From contig NZ_LT630337.1 of the NCBI RefSeq assembly GCF_900117315.1, positions 1,853,261 through 1,917,260 on the forward strand: a stretch of DNA of 64,000 bases, read 5' to 3'. A program made the translations under genes and the position numbers. Of the stretch, positions 24,080-33,178 are shown piece by piece. Positions within the stretch are counted from its first letter, which is position 1, and each line of letters starts with the position of its first letter. This stretch comes from Bacillus massilinigeriensis. GTDB taxonomy: Bacteria > Bacillota > Bacilli > Bacillales > Cytobacillaceae. The notes below the pieces were generated by a model. It saw only the letters and a program-made list of their open reading frames with translations. It was not told the origin of the DNA and searched no databases.

Positions 24080-25761
24080 TATTTTTCCACCGCCTCAATT
24101 TTTTTCTTTTCTTCTTCCTGAAGTTGTCTCCATAATATTTTTCCACTTGCAGTTGTTGGGAATTGTTCTCTGAATTCTACGAATCTCGGATATTTATAGG
24201 CTGCCATTTGACCCTTTGACCAATCAATAATTTCTTCCTCTGATACTTTTCCAACTGAATCTGGATGCAGGATAACAAATGCCTTAACCGTCTCACCCCT
24301 CCTAGGATCAGGGACTCCTACAACACAAGCCTGTTGGATGGCAGGATGCTTATATAGAAGGGATTCCACTTCTGTTGGCCACACCTTAAAGCCAGAAGCA
24401 TTAATCATCCGCTTCACCCGGTCAACAATAAAATAATAACCTTCTTCATCAAATCGGCCGATATCTCCTGTGCGGAAAAAGCTTTGACCATCGATTGTAA
24501 TAAATGACTGCTCCGTTTCTTCAGGTCGATTATAATAACCTTTAAATACTTGGGGGCCGTTGACTACGATTTCTCCGACTTCGTTGACGCCTTTCTCTTC
24601 CATGGTAACCGGGTCTATGATTCTTGCATCCACATCAAAGGAAGGAACACCTAAGCATTGCAGCTTTGGTCTATCAGGTGGATTAAAATGTGTATGTGAA
24701 ATGGTTTCTGATAAACCATAGCCCTCTACGAATCTCAAACCGGTTATCTCATACAATTTTTCTCCAACAGCCTCAGGTAGTGGAGCACCTCCACCAGCAA
24801 TAACTCCAAGTGAGGAGATGTCAAAGTCTGAAAGCGTAGGATTTGCAAGGAAATCAATTAACATAGTGCTTATATTCACCCAATGAGAAATTTGATATTC
24901 CTCAATAGCTTTAGCAGCATGGTTGCGGTTCCATCTAGTGAGCATAACCATGGCCGAACCTGTTAAAATTGGCGCGTGCATACTATGTAGCATTCCAGTC
25001 ACATGGAAAAGAGGTAAAGTGGTTAAATGGACAGAATTAGTCATCGTTCCAACCCAGTTTGAAGCGCTTACAATATTCGCTTGAACGGTTCGATTAGTGT
25101 GAATACAGCCTTTAGGAAGGCCTGTTGTTCCAGATGTATAAGGTAGAACGGCAATATCATCTGCTAGACCAGCGTATGGTGAAGGATTGTGCGCTGCTGT
25201 AATCGCTTCTTGCCATAAAAATTGGTTGTCCACTTCAATGTTTTGTCTAGGTGCTCCTACTTCAGGAGGTAATTCCTCCTTATTTGCCTCCTCAGGAATA
25301 TAATCCGAATAGGCAGCAACCACTAGGTTTTTAAGAGATGTTGTATTTTGTAGTGGTGCAACATGCTGATAAAGCTCTTGCCCAACAATAGCTGTACTCA
25401 TCTCACCATCTTTAATGTAAAAGGAAAGCTCATTTGCCGTATTCATCGGATTAATCGGTACGACGATTCCCCTTACTCTTAAAATTGCATAGAAGGAGAT
25501 TAGAAATTGCGGAGAATTTTGCATGAATAATAGAATTCGGTCCCCTGGTTGAACATTGAGCTTTTGCTCTAGGAAACCAGCTAGAGCATCCACTTCCTTT
25601 AATATTTCCGAATAGGTATAGGAAGCCCCATAGTAATATAGGGCTGTTTTATTCGGATAACGGTTGGCAGAAACGACAAGATTATCATAAATGGTTGTTT
25701 CAGGAATGGATAATGTTTTCGATAGTCTTTTTGGCCAATGTGCAAAATGTAATGTATTCAT
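24079..25761 (-). CDS. acyl-CoA synthetase (AMP-forming ligase)
   Basis: The 560-residue ANL-superfamily ligase has the P-loop motif PYTSGTTGLPKG, the adenylate motif EGYGLSET and GEIVVNGPQVFKGYYNRPEE. It also has the hinge RTGDIGRFDEEGYYFIVDR and the C-terminal catalytic lysine region TTASGKILWRQL. It activates a carboxylic acid to acyl-AMP and then acyl-CoA. ATG 25761 follows AGGAGGACATC; the reductase gene ends 25 bases upstream. The substrate cannot be read, but the cluster implies a medium- or branched-chain, perhaps hydroxylated, acid. Confidence 0.92.
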   Translation of the reverse strand: MNTLHFAHWPKRLSKTLSIPETTIYDNLVVSANRYPNKTALYYYGASYTYSEILKEVDALAGFLEQKLNVQPGDRILLFMQNSPQFLISFYAILRVRGIVVPINPMNTANELSFYIKDGEMSTAIVGQELYQHVAPLQNTTSLKNLVVAAYSDYIPEEANKEELPPEVGAPRQNIEVDNQFLWQEAITAAHNPSPYAGLADDIAVLPYTSGTTGLPKGCIHTNRTVQANIVSASNWVGTMTNSVHLTTLPLFHVTGMLHSMHAPILTGSAMVMLTRWNRNHAAKAIEEYQISHWVNISTMLIDFLANPTLSDFDISSLGVIAGGGAPLPEAVGEKLYEITGLRFVEGYGLSETISHTHFNPPDRPKLQCLGVPSFDVDARIIDPVTMEEKGVNEVGEIVVNGPQVFKGYYNRPEETEQSFITIDGQSFFRTGDIGRFDEEGYYFIVDRVKRMINASGFKVWPTEVESLLYKHPAIQQACVVGVPDPRRGETVKAFVILHPDSVGKVSEEEIIDWSKGQMAAYKYPRFVEFREQFPTTASGKILWRQLQEEEKKKIEAVEK

Positions 25762-25786
25762 GATTATGATGTCCTCCTTAAAAATG

Positions 25787-26764
25787 TTATCTTGGCGTTA
25801 ATATTAACTTTCCGATTGTTTTTCTTGATTGCAGCAATTCATGGACCTTTGCTGCTTCATCTAATGGAAATACTCCCCCAATGGTCAGCTTCAGTTTTCC
25901 TTCTGCTAAATAAGTAAATAACTCTACTAAACTTGGCTGCATTAATTCTGGCTTTCTCATAATCTGTGGAAGAAAGAATCCAATGACCGATTGATTTCTT
26001 GCCATCAGTGTTGTTGGGTAAAATTTGCTTTGAACACCGCTCGCGTTACCGAATATCACGAGTCGCCCAAAGGTAGCTAAGCATTTTAAGGTTTTGTGGA
26101 AGATGTCCCCGCCAGCCATTTCTAGGGCAACGTTTACACCTTTTCCACCTGTTGCTTCCCGAACCTCCTGCTCCCAGCCTTCCTTTGTGTAATTAATCAG
26201 CACGTCTGCACCCATATCTTTAGCAAGGGCTAGTTTTTCATCCGTACTTGCCGTAGCAATAATCTTGCCTGCACCACATAATTTTGCTAGTTGAACAGCT
26301 ATTAATCCGACTCCACCTGCAGCCGCATGAACAAGAACACTTTCACCCTTTTCAAGCCTTCCCATTGTTTTTAACACATGATAGGCACTTAGTCCTTGTA
26401 ATGGTAGAGCTGCTGCATTTTGAAAATCGAGCTTCTCTGGTATAGAAATAACTGAACGCTCATCTGCTAACGCATATTCAGCATAGCCACCTGACTCGAT
26501 TAATGTCACCACTCTTGTACCGGGTTGAATCTTCGTTACTTTTTCTCCTACCTCAACGACAATTCCAGCTATTTCTGCTCCTGGAATAAATGGAAGTGGT
26601 GTTGGTACAACGTATTGTCCCTCACGTCTAGCAGTATCTGCATAATTGACACCAATGGCATGAATCTCAATTAAGACCTCATGTCCCTTTGGCTGAGGTT
26701 TCTCAAGTTCAACTTGCTTTAATACTTCTGGTCCACCGTATTCTGTAAAATAATAGGCTTTCAT
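25787..26764 (-). CDS. zinc-less quinone oxidoreductase-like MDR reductase
   Basis: The 325-residue medium-chain reductase has an N-terminal GroES-like fold (YYFTEYGGPEVL, PGAEIAGIVVEVGE) and a Rossmann AAAGGVG motif in VLVHAAAGGVGLIAVQLAK. It ends GKLILTPR. Zinc ligands are absent, so this is the quinone oxidoreductase/enoyl reductase branch: NADPH-dependent reduction of a quinone or an activated C=C. It sits between a crotonase and a ligase in the cluster and could reduce an enoyl intermediate. ATG 26764 has TAGGAGGGTAC upstream. A repeat-containing gap of 394 bases separates it from the crotonase gene. Confidence 0.88.
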   Translation of the reverse strand: MKAYYFTEYGGPEVLKQVELEKPQPKGHEVLIEIHAIGVNYADTARREGQYVVPTPLPFIPGAEIAGIVVEVGEKVTKIQPGTRVVTLIESGGYAEYALADERSVISIPEKLDFQNAAALPLQGLSAYHVLKTMGRLEKGESVLVHAAAGGVGLIAVQLAKLCGAGKIIATASTDEKLALAKDMGADVLINYTKEGWEQEVREATGGKGVNVALEMAGGDIFHKTLKCLATFGRLVIFGNASGVQSKFYPTTLMARNQSVIGFFLPQIMRKPELMQPSLVELFTYLAEGKLKLTIGGVFPLDEAAKVHELLQSRKTIGKLILTPR

Positions 26765-26854
26765 TTGTACCCTCCTAGAAATATTGCTTCTTTGATTGAT
26801 GATTTTTTTTTGAATTCATAGTCTATATAATACGGTTTCAGCTGAATTGTGATG

Positions 26855-26990
26855 AACGCGGATATATTCAATTAATCGCGGATATATCAAAATAATCGCG
26901 GATATCTGGCTCTTTTCCGCGGATATATCGAAAAAATCGCGGATAAATTCAAATAATCGCGGATATATTGTCCTTTCACACGGAAATATC
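26855..26990. repeat. 20-bp TCGCGGATAT repeat, locus 2 (seven units)
   Basis: Cores CGCGG (the last CACGG) start at 26857, 26877, 26897, 26918, 26938, 26958 and 26979: spacing 20-20-21-20-20-21. Every third unit has a CTNTTTC variant, giving a higher-order period of about 61. It lies inside the catabolic cluster, 90 bases upstream of the reductase gene. Confidence 0.85.
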
Positions 26991-27158
26991 CAATTACCAA
27001 AGTAAGATTAGCCTTCTTCCAGGCCATATTCCAACAAAACCAACGTTAAAAGCGGACACTATAGCTGTAAATTCGACCCTTCAGGGGAATCTGTCCCAAA
27101 TTCCCCCAATATTTTGCATGGTCCCTCGCATTCTCACTACCTTTTAGGCAAAAACAAA
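26991..27158. other. intergenic, no gene seen
   Basis: With the repeat array this forms a 394-base gap in an otherwise tight minus-strand gene series. No terminator hairpin with a T-run was found, so read-through is possible. Confidence 0.4.
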
Positions 27159-27938
27159 CTATCTCCCTCTAAAAACAGGCTTTCTTTTTTCCTTAAAGGC
27201 TGCAATTCCCTCTTGATGATCCTCTGTTTGAACCATCATGGTTTGCGTGATTCTTTCTTGTTCGAGCATTTCATCCAAAGTAGCCGTGAACGAATGATCC
27301 ACCAATTTTTTCAACATTGCATAGGCTTTTCCAGGTCCATGGGCAAGCCTTGTCGCAAATTTTAATACTTCTTCTTGTAGGTTCTCGAGTGGTACTAGAT
27401 TGTTTACTACTCCAAGGTCATATAATCTTTTTGCAGGAATTGGTTCAGCACTAAAGAAGAATTGTTTTGCAAGATGTGGTCCGATTAATCTTGGAAGATG
27501 ATAGGAACCACCCCCATCGGAAATGAGTCCAACCTGGGAGAAGCTTAATGCAAATTTGCTGTCCTCTGCAGCAATAATTAAATCACAGGCTAAGGCAAGA
27601 TTAACCCCTGCACCGGCAGCAAACCCATGAACGGCTGCAATAATCGGTTTATCACAATCCTTCATTGCAAGAATCAAATCATTTAATCTCCCAATATGCT
27701 CATAAACCTGAACAGCCCCAGCCTGACCCATTGTTTTTACATCCCCACCAGCCGAGAAAGATCTCCCAGCACCGGATAAAACAACGACTCTTACCTCAGG
27801 ATTCCTGTTAGCCTCTTCTATTGCGGCTTTTAATCCTAATATCATATCTGGACTAAACGCATTTAAGCTCTCAGGCCTATTTAGAGTTAGTGTCATAATT
27901 GATTCTGCAACATTGACCAACAAATCTTGATTACTCAT
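27159..27938 (-). CDS. enoyl-CoA hydratase/isomerase (PaaG-like active site)
   Basis: The 259-residue crotonase has the oxyanion segments SFSAGGDVKTM and HGFAAGAGVNLALACDLIIA. The two canonical hydratase glutamates are replaced (Asn113 and Ser134 by alignment from memory). An aspartate in GLISDGGGSYHLPRL (D141) is kept. That pattern is typical of PaaG-type and delta3-delta2-enoyl-CoA isomerases rather than classical hydratases. It therefore probably shifts or hydrates an enoyl-CoA double bond. ATG 27938 has GGGGAGAATCG upstream. It follows the SDR gene in the operon after 122 bases. Confidence 0.87.
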   Translation of the reverse strand: MSNQDLLVNVAESIMTLTLNRPESLNAFSPDMILGLKAAIEEANRNPEVRVVVLSGAGRSFSAGGDVKTMGQAGAVQVYEHIGRLNDLILAMKDCDKPIIAAVHGFAAGAGVNLALACDLIIAAEDSKFALSFSQVGLISDGGGSYHLPRLIGPHLAKQFFFSAEPIPAKRLYDLGVVNNLVPLENLQEEVLKFATRLAHGPGKAYAMLKKLVDHSFTATLDEMLEQERITQTMMVQTEDHQEGIAAFKEKRKPVFRGR

Positions 27939-28060
27939 TCGATTCTCCCCTTTTCATTTCGTAAAAATTTTTACCCTTATGCTTTTATTCTTAGAAATAG
28001 ATTTTATGCCTAGCTTGGCAGATCAACTACCATTCTTTCTAAGGAATACTCGTAAATTTT

Positions 28061-28837
28061 TTAAACAATCAACCATCCACCATCGACAAGGAGGTCTGAC
28101 CCTGTCATATAGGAGGCCTCACTGGAAGCGGCAAAAGCGATGACATTGGCAATTTCATCGGCCTTTCCGACTCTTCTTAAGGCTGTATTCTTCTGAATGG
28201 CCTTAACAAACTTATCGTTTTCAAGGCCATCCTTGGTTAAAGGCGTTTCAACAAAACCCGGGGATACGGAATTTACACGTATACCATAAGGGGCTAATTC
28301 AAGAGCTAATGATCTTGTGAAATTAATTACTCCAGCTTTTGCGGCACTGTAATGAGGGATATGAGCCCCTGCTTGGTGTCCTGATAATGATGCGACATTC
28401 ACAATGGCCCGATTTTGTGGAACATCATCCTGACCTGCCACTTCTACCATAAGTCTTCCTAGTACCTTTGATACGAGAAATACACCTCTTAAATTCACTT
28501 CTTGAACATAATCCCAGTCAGCAACAGATGTTTCGAGGATTTTTGAATTCTTTGAACCACCTGCATTATTAACGACTATATGAAGCTCACCAAATTGCTC
28601 CTTCACGTATTGAGCTAATTCGATTACATCATCTTCATTCGTTACATCAGCAGGAAAGATTTCAGCAGAAGGGATTTTTTTCGTAGCATTGATTTCCTCA
28701 GCAGTCTCAAGAAGCTTGGATTTTGTTCGCCCAACTAATATAACCTTTGCCCCTTCGTTCGCGAGACGAATAGCCGTTGCCTTTCCAATACCACTGCCTG
28801 CACCAGTAATTACAGCAACTGTTTGTAAAAACCTCAT
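28061..28837 (-). CDS. SDR family oxidoreductase
   Basis: A 258-residue classical SDR: TGAGSGIG, NNAGG, VNVASLSG (Ser), YSAAK, and LLVDGGW at the end. Arg in ILVGRTKSK after the second strand favours NADP. ATG 28837 is chosen, eight bases after GGGGGAG; a TTG one codon earlier is possible. In the cluster it would be the 3-hydroxyacyl-CoA or related alcohol dehydrogenase. A 14-bp palindrome GTAAAAATTTTTAC lies at 27961-27974 between it and the next gene. Confidence 0.87.
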   Translation of the reverse strand: MRFLQTVAVITGAGSGIGKATAIRLANEGAKVILVGRTKSKLLETAEEINATKKIPSAEIFPADVTNEDDVIELAQYVKEQFGELHIVVNNAGGSKNSKILETSVADWDYVQEVNLRGVFLVSKVLGRLMVEVAGQDDVPQNRAIVNVASLSGHQAGAHIPHYSAAKAGVINFTRSLALELAPYGIRVNSVSPGFVETPLTKDGLENDKFVKAIQKNTALRRVGKADEIANVIAFAASSEASYMTGSDLLVDGGWLIV

Positions 28838-28869
28838 CAATACTTCTCCCCCTTGTTAACTATTTTTTT

Positions 28870-28918
28870 CACAAATAGATTTTTACAAATCCTTAATAAG
28901 AAGGTTGATCTATTTGTG
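28870..28918. repeat. intra-operon inverted repeat
   Basis: CACAAATAGAT (28870-28880) and ATCTATTTGTG (28908-28918) are perfect 11-bp arms around a 27-base loop, between the dehydrogenase and SDR genes. There is no T-run on the minus strand. It may be an RNA processing/stability hairpin or a protein site. Confidence 0.6.
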
Positions 28919-28954
28919 TCCCCACACCTTTTTTTATCCTTTAATTTAAATCAA

Positions 28955-30733
28955 TTATGAGCAGACATATTGACCTACAGAATATTGTCTTTCTGCTATT
29001 TGGCGGTTACGCTCATAGCTTTTACCCTGGGTTTGATACCTACCGCATTCTCTAACAATAAGTCCTGAAAGCTTGCGGCTTCTTTCACCATTTATTAGAT
29101 CCGCAGTAAGAGAACGGGCAATTCTTTCTACCTCCCAAAGGGCGTTTTGCAAGTAGGTTTGAGTTAATTGAATCTTAATTGAAGATTCCTTAACTCCGTT
29201 TTTAAGCAAGGATTTATAAGTTCGGTACACACTTGATTCTGTAGCAAATAGATAGATAGCAAGATCAGCCAGACGCATTAATGCTTCCTGTTCATTCACT
29301 AGATTCGGACCAAACGCCTCAAAGGTTAGCCCAGCACACACTAGGAATAGATTTCTTATTACATCAACGGCTGCCCGTTCTGAAGCAAGCTCTCCTTCAT
29401 AAGCATGGCCTCCGTTTTGCAGCTCTTGAAGAGCCTCCTCCACTTTCACCTGAAGATTGATTTCTCCCTTCATGGCTTTACGGAAAAGATGAGTCGGGAT
29501 GAGCAGACGATTAATTTCATTTGTTCCTTCAAAAATCCGATTAATTCTTGAATCACGATACATTTGTTCAATCCCATAATCTTTAATAAAACCTGCCCCG
29601 CCATGTAGCTGAAGGGCTTCGTCTGCTACATAATCCAAAGTTTCAGAGCCAAACACCTTGCAAATTGCACATTCTGTTGCATATTCACTTAGTTTTTTTG
29701 CGATGAGCCTTTGATCAGTAGATTCATATAATCCACCTAAGGCGTCCTCTAATTGAGCAGCTGTCCGGTATTGAACAGACTCTGCAGCGTAAATTTGAGA
29801 GGCCATTTTTGCCACTTTTTCCTTTGAAGCCGGAAAATCAGCAATCGCCTTCCCAAACTGCTTTCGTTCTTGAATATAGGAAATGGTCATTTTTAAACCT
29901 TGCTTTGCTCCACCCATACAAGCAAAACCAAGATTAAAGCGTCCTAGATTTAATACGTTTAGAGCGATGACATGCCCCTTTCCTATTTCACCAAGGACAT
30001 TTTCAACAGGGACCTCGCAATCCTCTAAAATTACTGATCTCGTTGAAGATCCTTTGATTCCCATCTTCTCTTCCTCTGGACCTAGAGAAAGTCCTGGAAA
30101 ACCTTTTTCTACAATAAAAGCTGTAAAATGTTCCCCATCGACCTTCGCGTAAACTATGAATGTATCGGAGAAAACGGCATTTGTAATAAAGATTTTCGTA
30201 CCATTTAAAATATAATGAGTTCCCGCCTCATTTAATCTTGCAGTTGTTTGAGCAGATAAAGCATCAGACCCCGCATTTGGTTCAGTTAAGCAATAGGCAC
30301 CAATGTATTCCCCAGAGGCAAGCTTAGGTAAATATTTTGCCTTTTGCTCTTCTGTTCCAAAATAAGTAATCGGTAATGTTGCGATACATGTATGATTCGA
30401 TTGAGCAACTCCATAGCTTCCTGTTATCCCGACATGCTCCCCTACAATTCCTTTACTTATTTTGTCTAAGCCTAGTCCTCCATATTGTTCAGGAACACTA
30501 TGGGCAAGCAATCCTAGATTACCGGCTTTATGCAATAAAGACACAATTAGCTCGATATTTTGCTTTTCTATTTCCTCTTTTTGTGGAATGACTTCCTTTT
30601 CGATAAACTGTTTAGCCGTCGCACCAATCATGCGATGCTCATCACTTACATCCTCTGGTGTAAATAGATGGTGTAAATCTAATGGTGAATATAAAAAGCT
30701 TGCGCCTTCTTTGATTTGTTCAGTTTTATTCAT
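28955..30733 (-). CDS. acyl-CoA dehydrogenase, FadE/VLCAD-like
   Basis: A 592-residue acyl-CoA dehydrogenase with ACAD core (residues about 30-430) and the C-terminal extension of VLCAD/ACAD9-type and Bacillus FadE proteins. Visible are FAD/substrate motifs AYCLTEPNAGSDA and YILNGTKIFITNA. The catalytic-base region YRDSRINRIFEGTNEINRL holds the conserved Glu. It oxidises acyl-CoA to trans-2-enoyl-CoA, passing electrons to ETF. ATG 30733 follows GGAAGGTGA. It lies 25 bases after the ComB-like gene in the operon. Chain-length preference cannot be read. Confidence 0.93.
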   Translation of the reverse strand: MNKTEQIKEGASFLYSPLDLHHLFTPEDVSDEHRMIGATAKQFIEKEVIPQKEEIEKQNIELIVSLLHKAGNLGLLAHSVPEQYGGLGLDKISKGIVGEHVGITGSYGVAQSNHTCIATLPITYFGTEEQKAKYLPKLASGEYIGAYCLTEPNAGSDALSAQTTARLNEAGTHYILNGTKIFITNAVFSDTFIVYAKVDGEHFTAFIVEKGFPGLSLGPEEEKMGIKGSSTRSVILEDCEVPVENVLGEIGKGHVIALNVLNLGRFNLGFACMGGAKQGLKMTISYIQERKQFGKAIADFPASKEKVAKMASQIYAAESVQYRTAAQLEDALGGLYESTDQRLIAKKLSEYATECAICKVFGSETLDYVADEALQLHGGAGFIKDYGIEQMYRDSRINRIFEGTNEINRLLIPTHLFRKAMKGEINLQVKVEEALQELQNGGHAYEGELASERAAVDVIRNLFLVCAGLTFEAFGPNLVNEQEALMRLADLAIYLFATESSVYRTYKSLLKNGVKESSIKIQLTQTYLQNALWEVERIARSLTADLINGERSRKLSGLIVRECGRYQTQGKSYERNRQIAERQYSVGQYVCS

Positions 30734-30758
30734 TCTTGGTCACCTTCCGTATGGATTG

Positions 30759-31511
30759 TCACTTATAGGCGTTATATGTTTTTTCAGTTACTACTTTTAT
30801 TCCATCTAAAATTGGCACGATTGGTACAGTACCCTTTTCTGCAGCCAGGCTTAACTCATCCATTATGTCGTAACGATCAAAAAATTGACCTACATAAGAG
30901 GAATGTAGTACCTCATAGGAATCGTTCATTTGAAGCTGATAAAAGGATAGTGCTGCCTTAGCCGAGTCAGTTAATTCAATGGGATTCTCGTAATCTTGTA
31001 AAAGACAGCTAATAAAATGTCCTGCACCGTAGAAATCCTCCAAACTAAACTCCCCTGAATTCCCAGAGCAGACCACCACAATAGTGTAGTCATCCTCCAT
31101 TTCCTCTTGAACACTTCTTGCAACAAATGGGTTATTTAACAGAGAAGCGATGTAGACCTTATTTGCATTCGAGGATTTTCTTAGCGCAACCGTTCCATTG
31201 GTTGTGGAAAGTATTAAGGTCCTACCTTTTATAACTTTTCGAATTTCTGTTGGATTGGGATAAATAAATCCTTCAATGGGTTTGATATTCAGCTCTCCTG
31301 CTAAAACGAAATCCCCTGTTTGCTCCTTGGAGATCCTTAATCCTTCCTCTGGAGTAAGTACGGGTATGACCTCGTTTGCACCGTCCTTTAAGGCAGATGT
31401 TATCGTAGTTGTAGCCAGCAGCACATCCAATACAACAGCTAGCTTCGAACCCTTCTCCATTTTTTCCTCACTAATATCTTCCTTCCTTAAAAGAAGGTGA
31501 ATTTTTACCAT
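30759..31511 (-). CDS. 2-phosphosulfolactate phosphatase family protein (ComB-like)
   Basis: The 250-residue protein matches the ComB family: LAVVLDVLLATTTITSAL at the start, LSTTNGTVAL, VVVCSGNSGEFSLEDFYGAG and a conserved acidic stretch near the end. ComB is a Mg-dependent acid phosphatase that hydrolyses phosphosulfolactate in coenzyme M synthesis. In Bacillus no such pathway is expected, so the true substrate is open. The start is ATG 31511 behind GAGGTG, 12 bases after the kinase gene's stop. This location suggests it dephosphorylates a product of, or acts with, the neighbouring kinase; this is inference. Confidence 0.82.
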   Translation of the reverse strand: MVKIHLLLRKEDISEEKMEKGSKLAVVLDVLLATTTITSALKDGANEVIPVLTPEEGLRISKEQTGDFVLAGELNIKPIEGFIYPNPTEIRKVIKGRTLILSTTNGTVALRKSSNANKVYIASLLNNPFVARSVQEEMEDDYTIVVVCSGNSGEFSLEDFYGAGHFISCLLQDYENPIELTDSAKAALSFYQLQMNDSYEVLHSSYVGQFFDRYDIMDELSLAAEKGTVPIVPILDGIKVVTEKTYNAYK

Positions 31512-31523
31512 ATCGCACCTCAA

Positions 31524-32600
31524 CTATTGTCTGTTTAAAGCTACATTAGTAGCATGAGAAATTAGGCTTTGAACATAAACATTAAATTTAGAAAACCTTT
31601 GGTCATTTGTTTGACCCTTTTTATAGCGATAATATATTTGCTGGCAAATGACTGCTAGCTTAAAGTAAGCAAAGGTCAAATAAAAGTTGAGATTGGTTAC
31701 ATCTCTTCCGCTCTTTTGGGCATATGCCTCTATAAATTGTTCCCTTGTCATAAAGCCATCATATATCGCAGTTACAGGTGGTTTCCCTAACCCATTCTTA
31801 AGTAATTCTGGATCATTAGGCATTGTCCAATAACTCATGGCTGCTCCAAGGTCTGCAAGGGGATCTCCAACCGTCGTCATTTCCCAATCAAAAAGACCAA
31901 TCATTTTCTCGTAATCCTCACTAAACATGGCGTTATTTAGCTTATAGTCATAATGAATAATGGCAGCGTCATGCTTAGCAGGGGCATTTTCCTCTAACCA
32001 TTTCATTAAGGAGGATGCTTCCTTTACTTCATCAGTCTTCGCACGCTCATAGCGAGAATTCCAGCCTTGAACCTGTCTTTGCATAAATCCTTCAGGCTTA
32101 CTGATTTCAACTAAACCTGTGTTTTTATAATCAATAGCATGAAGATTGGCGAGCTGACTAACCATCGTTTCAGATATTTGCCAGCAAAGCTCCCTTGTTA
32201 CCTCCGTTCCACTCGGGAATGACGTATCTAAGACAACACCATGCTTTCTTTCCATTAGGAAAAAAGGACTCCCCACAACAGATGTATCATCTGAAAACAA
32301 TAATGGCTTAGGTGCTGCGTCAAATAGAGGATTCAACTCCGTTAATATTCGAAACTCTCTTTCCATGTCATGTGCTTTTGGGGCAACCGGACCAAGTGGA
32401 GGTCTTCTCAAAACACCCTCCCATTCTCCAATCTTAATTTGATAGGTGAGATTCGAATGACCAGCAGAAAATTGTAGGAGCTCTAGTGGTTGTGATGGTA
32501 AATCTTTAAAATGTAAGCGAAGAAAATTCTCTAATTCTTGTAAATTGAGTTCCTCTCCTTTGCGGACAGGAATTGTGTCATCATGGATTTGCTTTTGCAT
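31524..32600 (-). CDS. APH-like kinase (ACAD10/11 N-terminal/LvaA type)
   Basis: The 358-residue aminoglycoside-phosphotransferase fold has Brenner motif H216-x-D218-x4-N223 (IIHYDYKLNNAMF) and metal-binding D238 (GLFDWEMTTVGDPLADLG). The N-terminal FSAGHSNLTY (residues 44-53) and GVLRRPPLGPVAPKAHDMER (62-81) closely resemble the kinase half of ACAD10/ACAD11. Pseudomonas LvaA, which phosphorylates 4-hydroxyacyl-CoA, is related. ATG 32600 follows AAAGGAGAATAATC. It is the second gene after the promoter/operator at 33179, behind a thioesterase. Antibiotic resistance is unlikely given the context. Confidence 0.9.
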   Translation of the reverse strand: MQKQIHDDTIPVRKGEELNLQELENFLRLHFKDLPSQPLELLQFSAGHSNLTYQIKIGEWEGVLRRPPLGPVAPKAHDMEREFRILTELNPLFDAAPKPLLFSDDTSVVGSPFFLMERKHGVVLDTSFPSGTEVTRELCWQISETMVSQLANLHAIDYKNTGLVEISKPEGFMQRQVQGWNSRYERAKTDEVKEASSLMKWLEENAPAKHDAAIIHYDYKLNNAMFSEDYEKMIGLFDWEMTTVGDPLADLGAAMSYWTMPNDPELLKNGLGKPPVTAIYDGFMTREQFIEAYAQKSGRDVTNLNFYLTFAYFKLAVICQQIYYRYKKGQTNDQRFSKFNVYVQSLISHATNVALNRQ

Positions 32601-32638
32601 GATTATTCTCCTTTGTAGATTGAATATTGCGAATTTTA

Positions 32639-33037
32639 TTAATGGGCAAGATAACTCTTTAAACCTTCCTTTAATAATCCAGGGATTGGTGCGCTCTTTT
32701 GCTTTTCAAAATCAAAGTAAACAATGATTGCATTTGCTTTAGCGATTATTTCTCCAGTTTGCGAGCAAATAATATCGTGCTCCAATTGGAAACTCTTTGT
32801 TCCAATACGGGAGACGTAGGTATTAATTGTCATTTGTTGATTAAAATATCCTTGGTTGACAAAATCACACTTTGTTGAGGCAAGGATAAAATTCCATTCC
32901 TTTGAACTAATGTTGTAGCCTATTTCTTCGAAAAAACGTATCCGTGCTTCCTCCAAATAGCTGAAGTAGCTAGCATTATTGACATGCCCTAATGCATCTG
33001 TCTCACCAAAGCGTGGAATAATGGAAATTCTACTCAC
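32639..33037 (-). CDS. acyl-CoA thioesterase, 4HBT/hot-dog fold
   Basis: The 132-residue hot-dog thioesterase has the 4HBT signature FGETDALGHVNNASYFSYLE with the catalytic Asp (about 14). It hydrolyses an acyl-CoA or aroyl-CoA, recycling CoA when intermediates accumulate. The start is GTG 33037 behind GGAGGGAGTGAGAG. It is the first gene after the TetR-type operator at 33179-33196 and heads the kinase/phosphatase/dehydrogenase operon. The exact acyl group is unknown. Confidence 0.88.
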   Translation of the reverse strand: MSRISIIPRFGETDALGHVNNASYFSYLEEARIRFFEEIGYNISSKEWNFILASTKCDFVNQGYFNQQMTINTYVSRIGTKSFQLEHDIICSQTGEIIAKANAIIVYFDFEKQKSAPIPGLLKEGLKSYLAH

Positions 33038-33178
33038 CCTCTCACTCCCTCCTTATTCTCCTAATAAGTACCTCTTCTATAAAAAGCTCTTTTATCCAAT
33101 TAATCTATGAAACAAACTCTAAAAATATTTGTTATTAGCTGTTTTTTTCATATTCAAAGGATCATTGGCATTGACTTA

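Noticed and set aside
25057-25075. Catabolite-responsive element (GAAGCGCTTACA)
   Set aside because: Lies deep inside a ligase coding region and is one base short of the consensus spacing.
31524-32600. Aminoglycoside resistance gene
   Set aside because: The APH fold is present but the sequence resembles ACAD10/11 kinases and it lies in an acyl-CoA operon.
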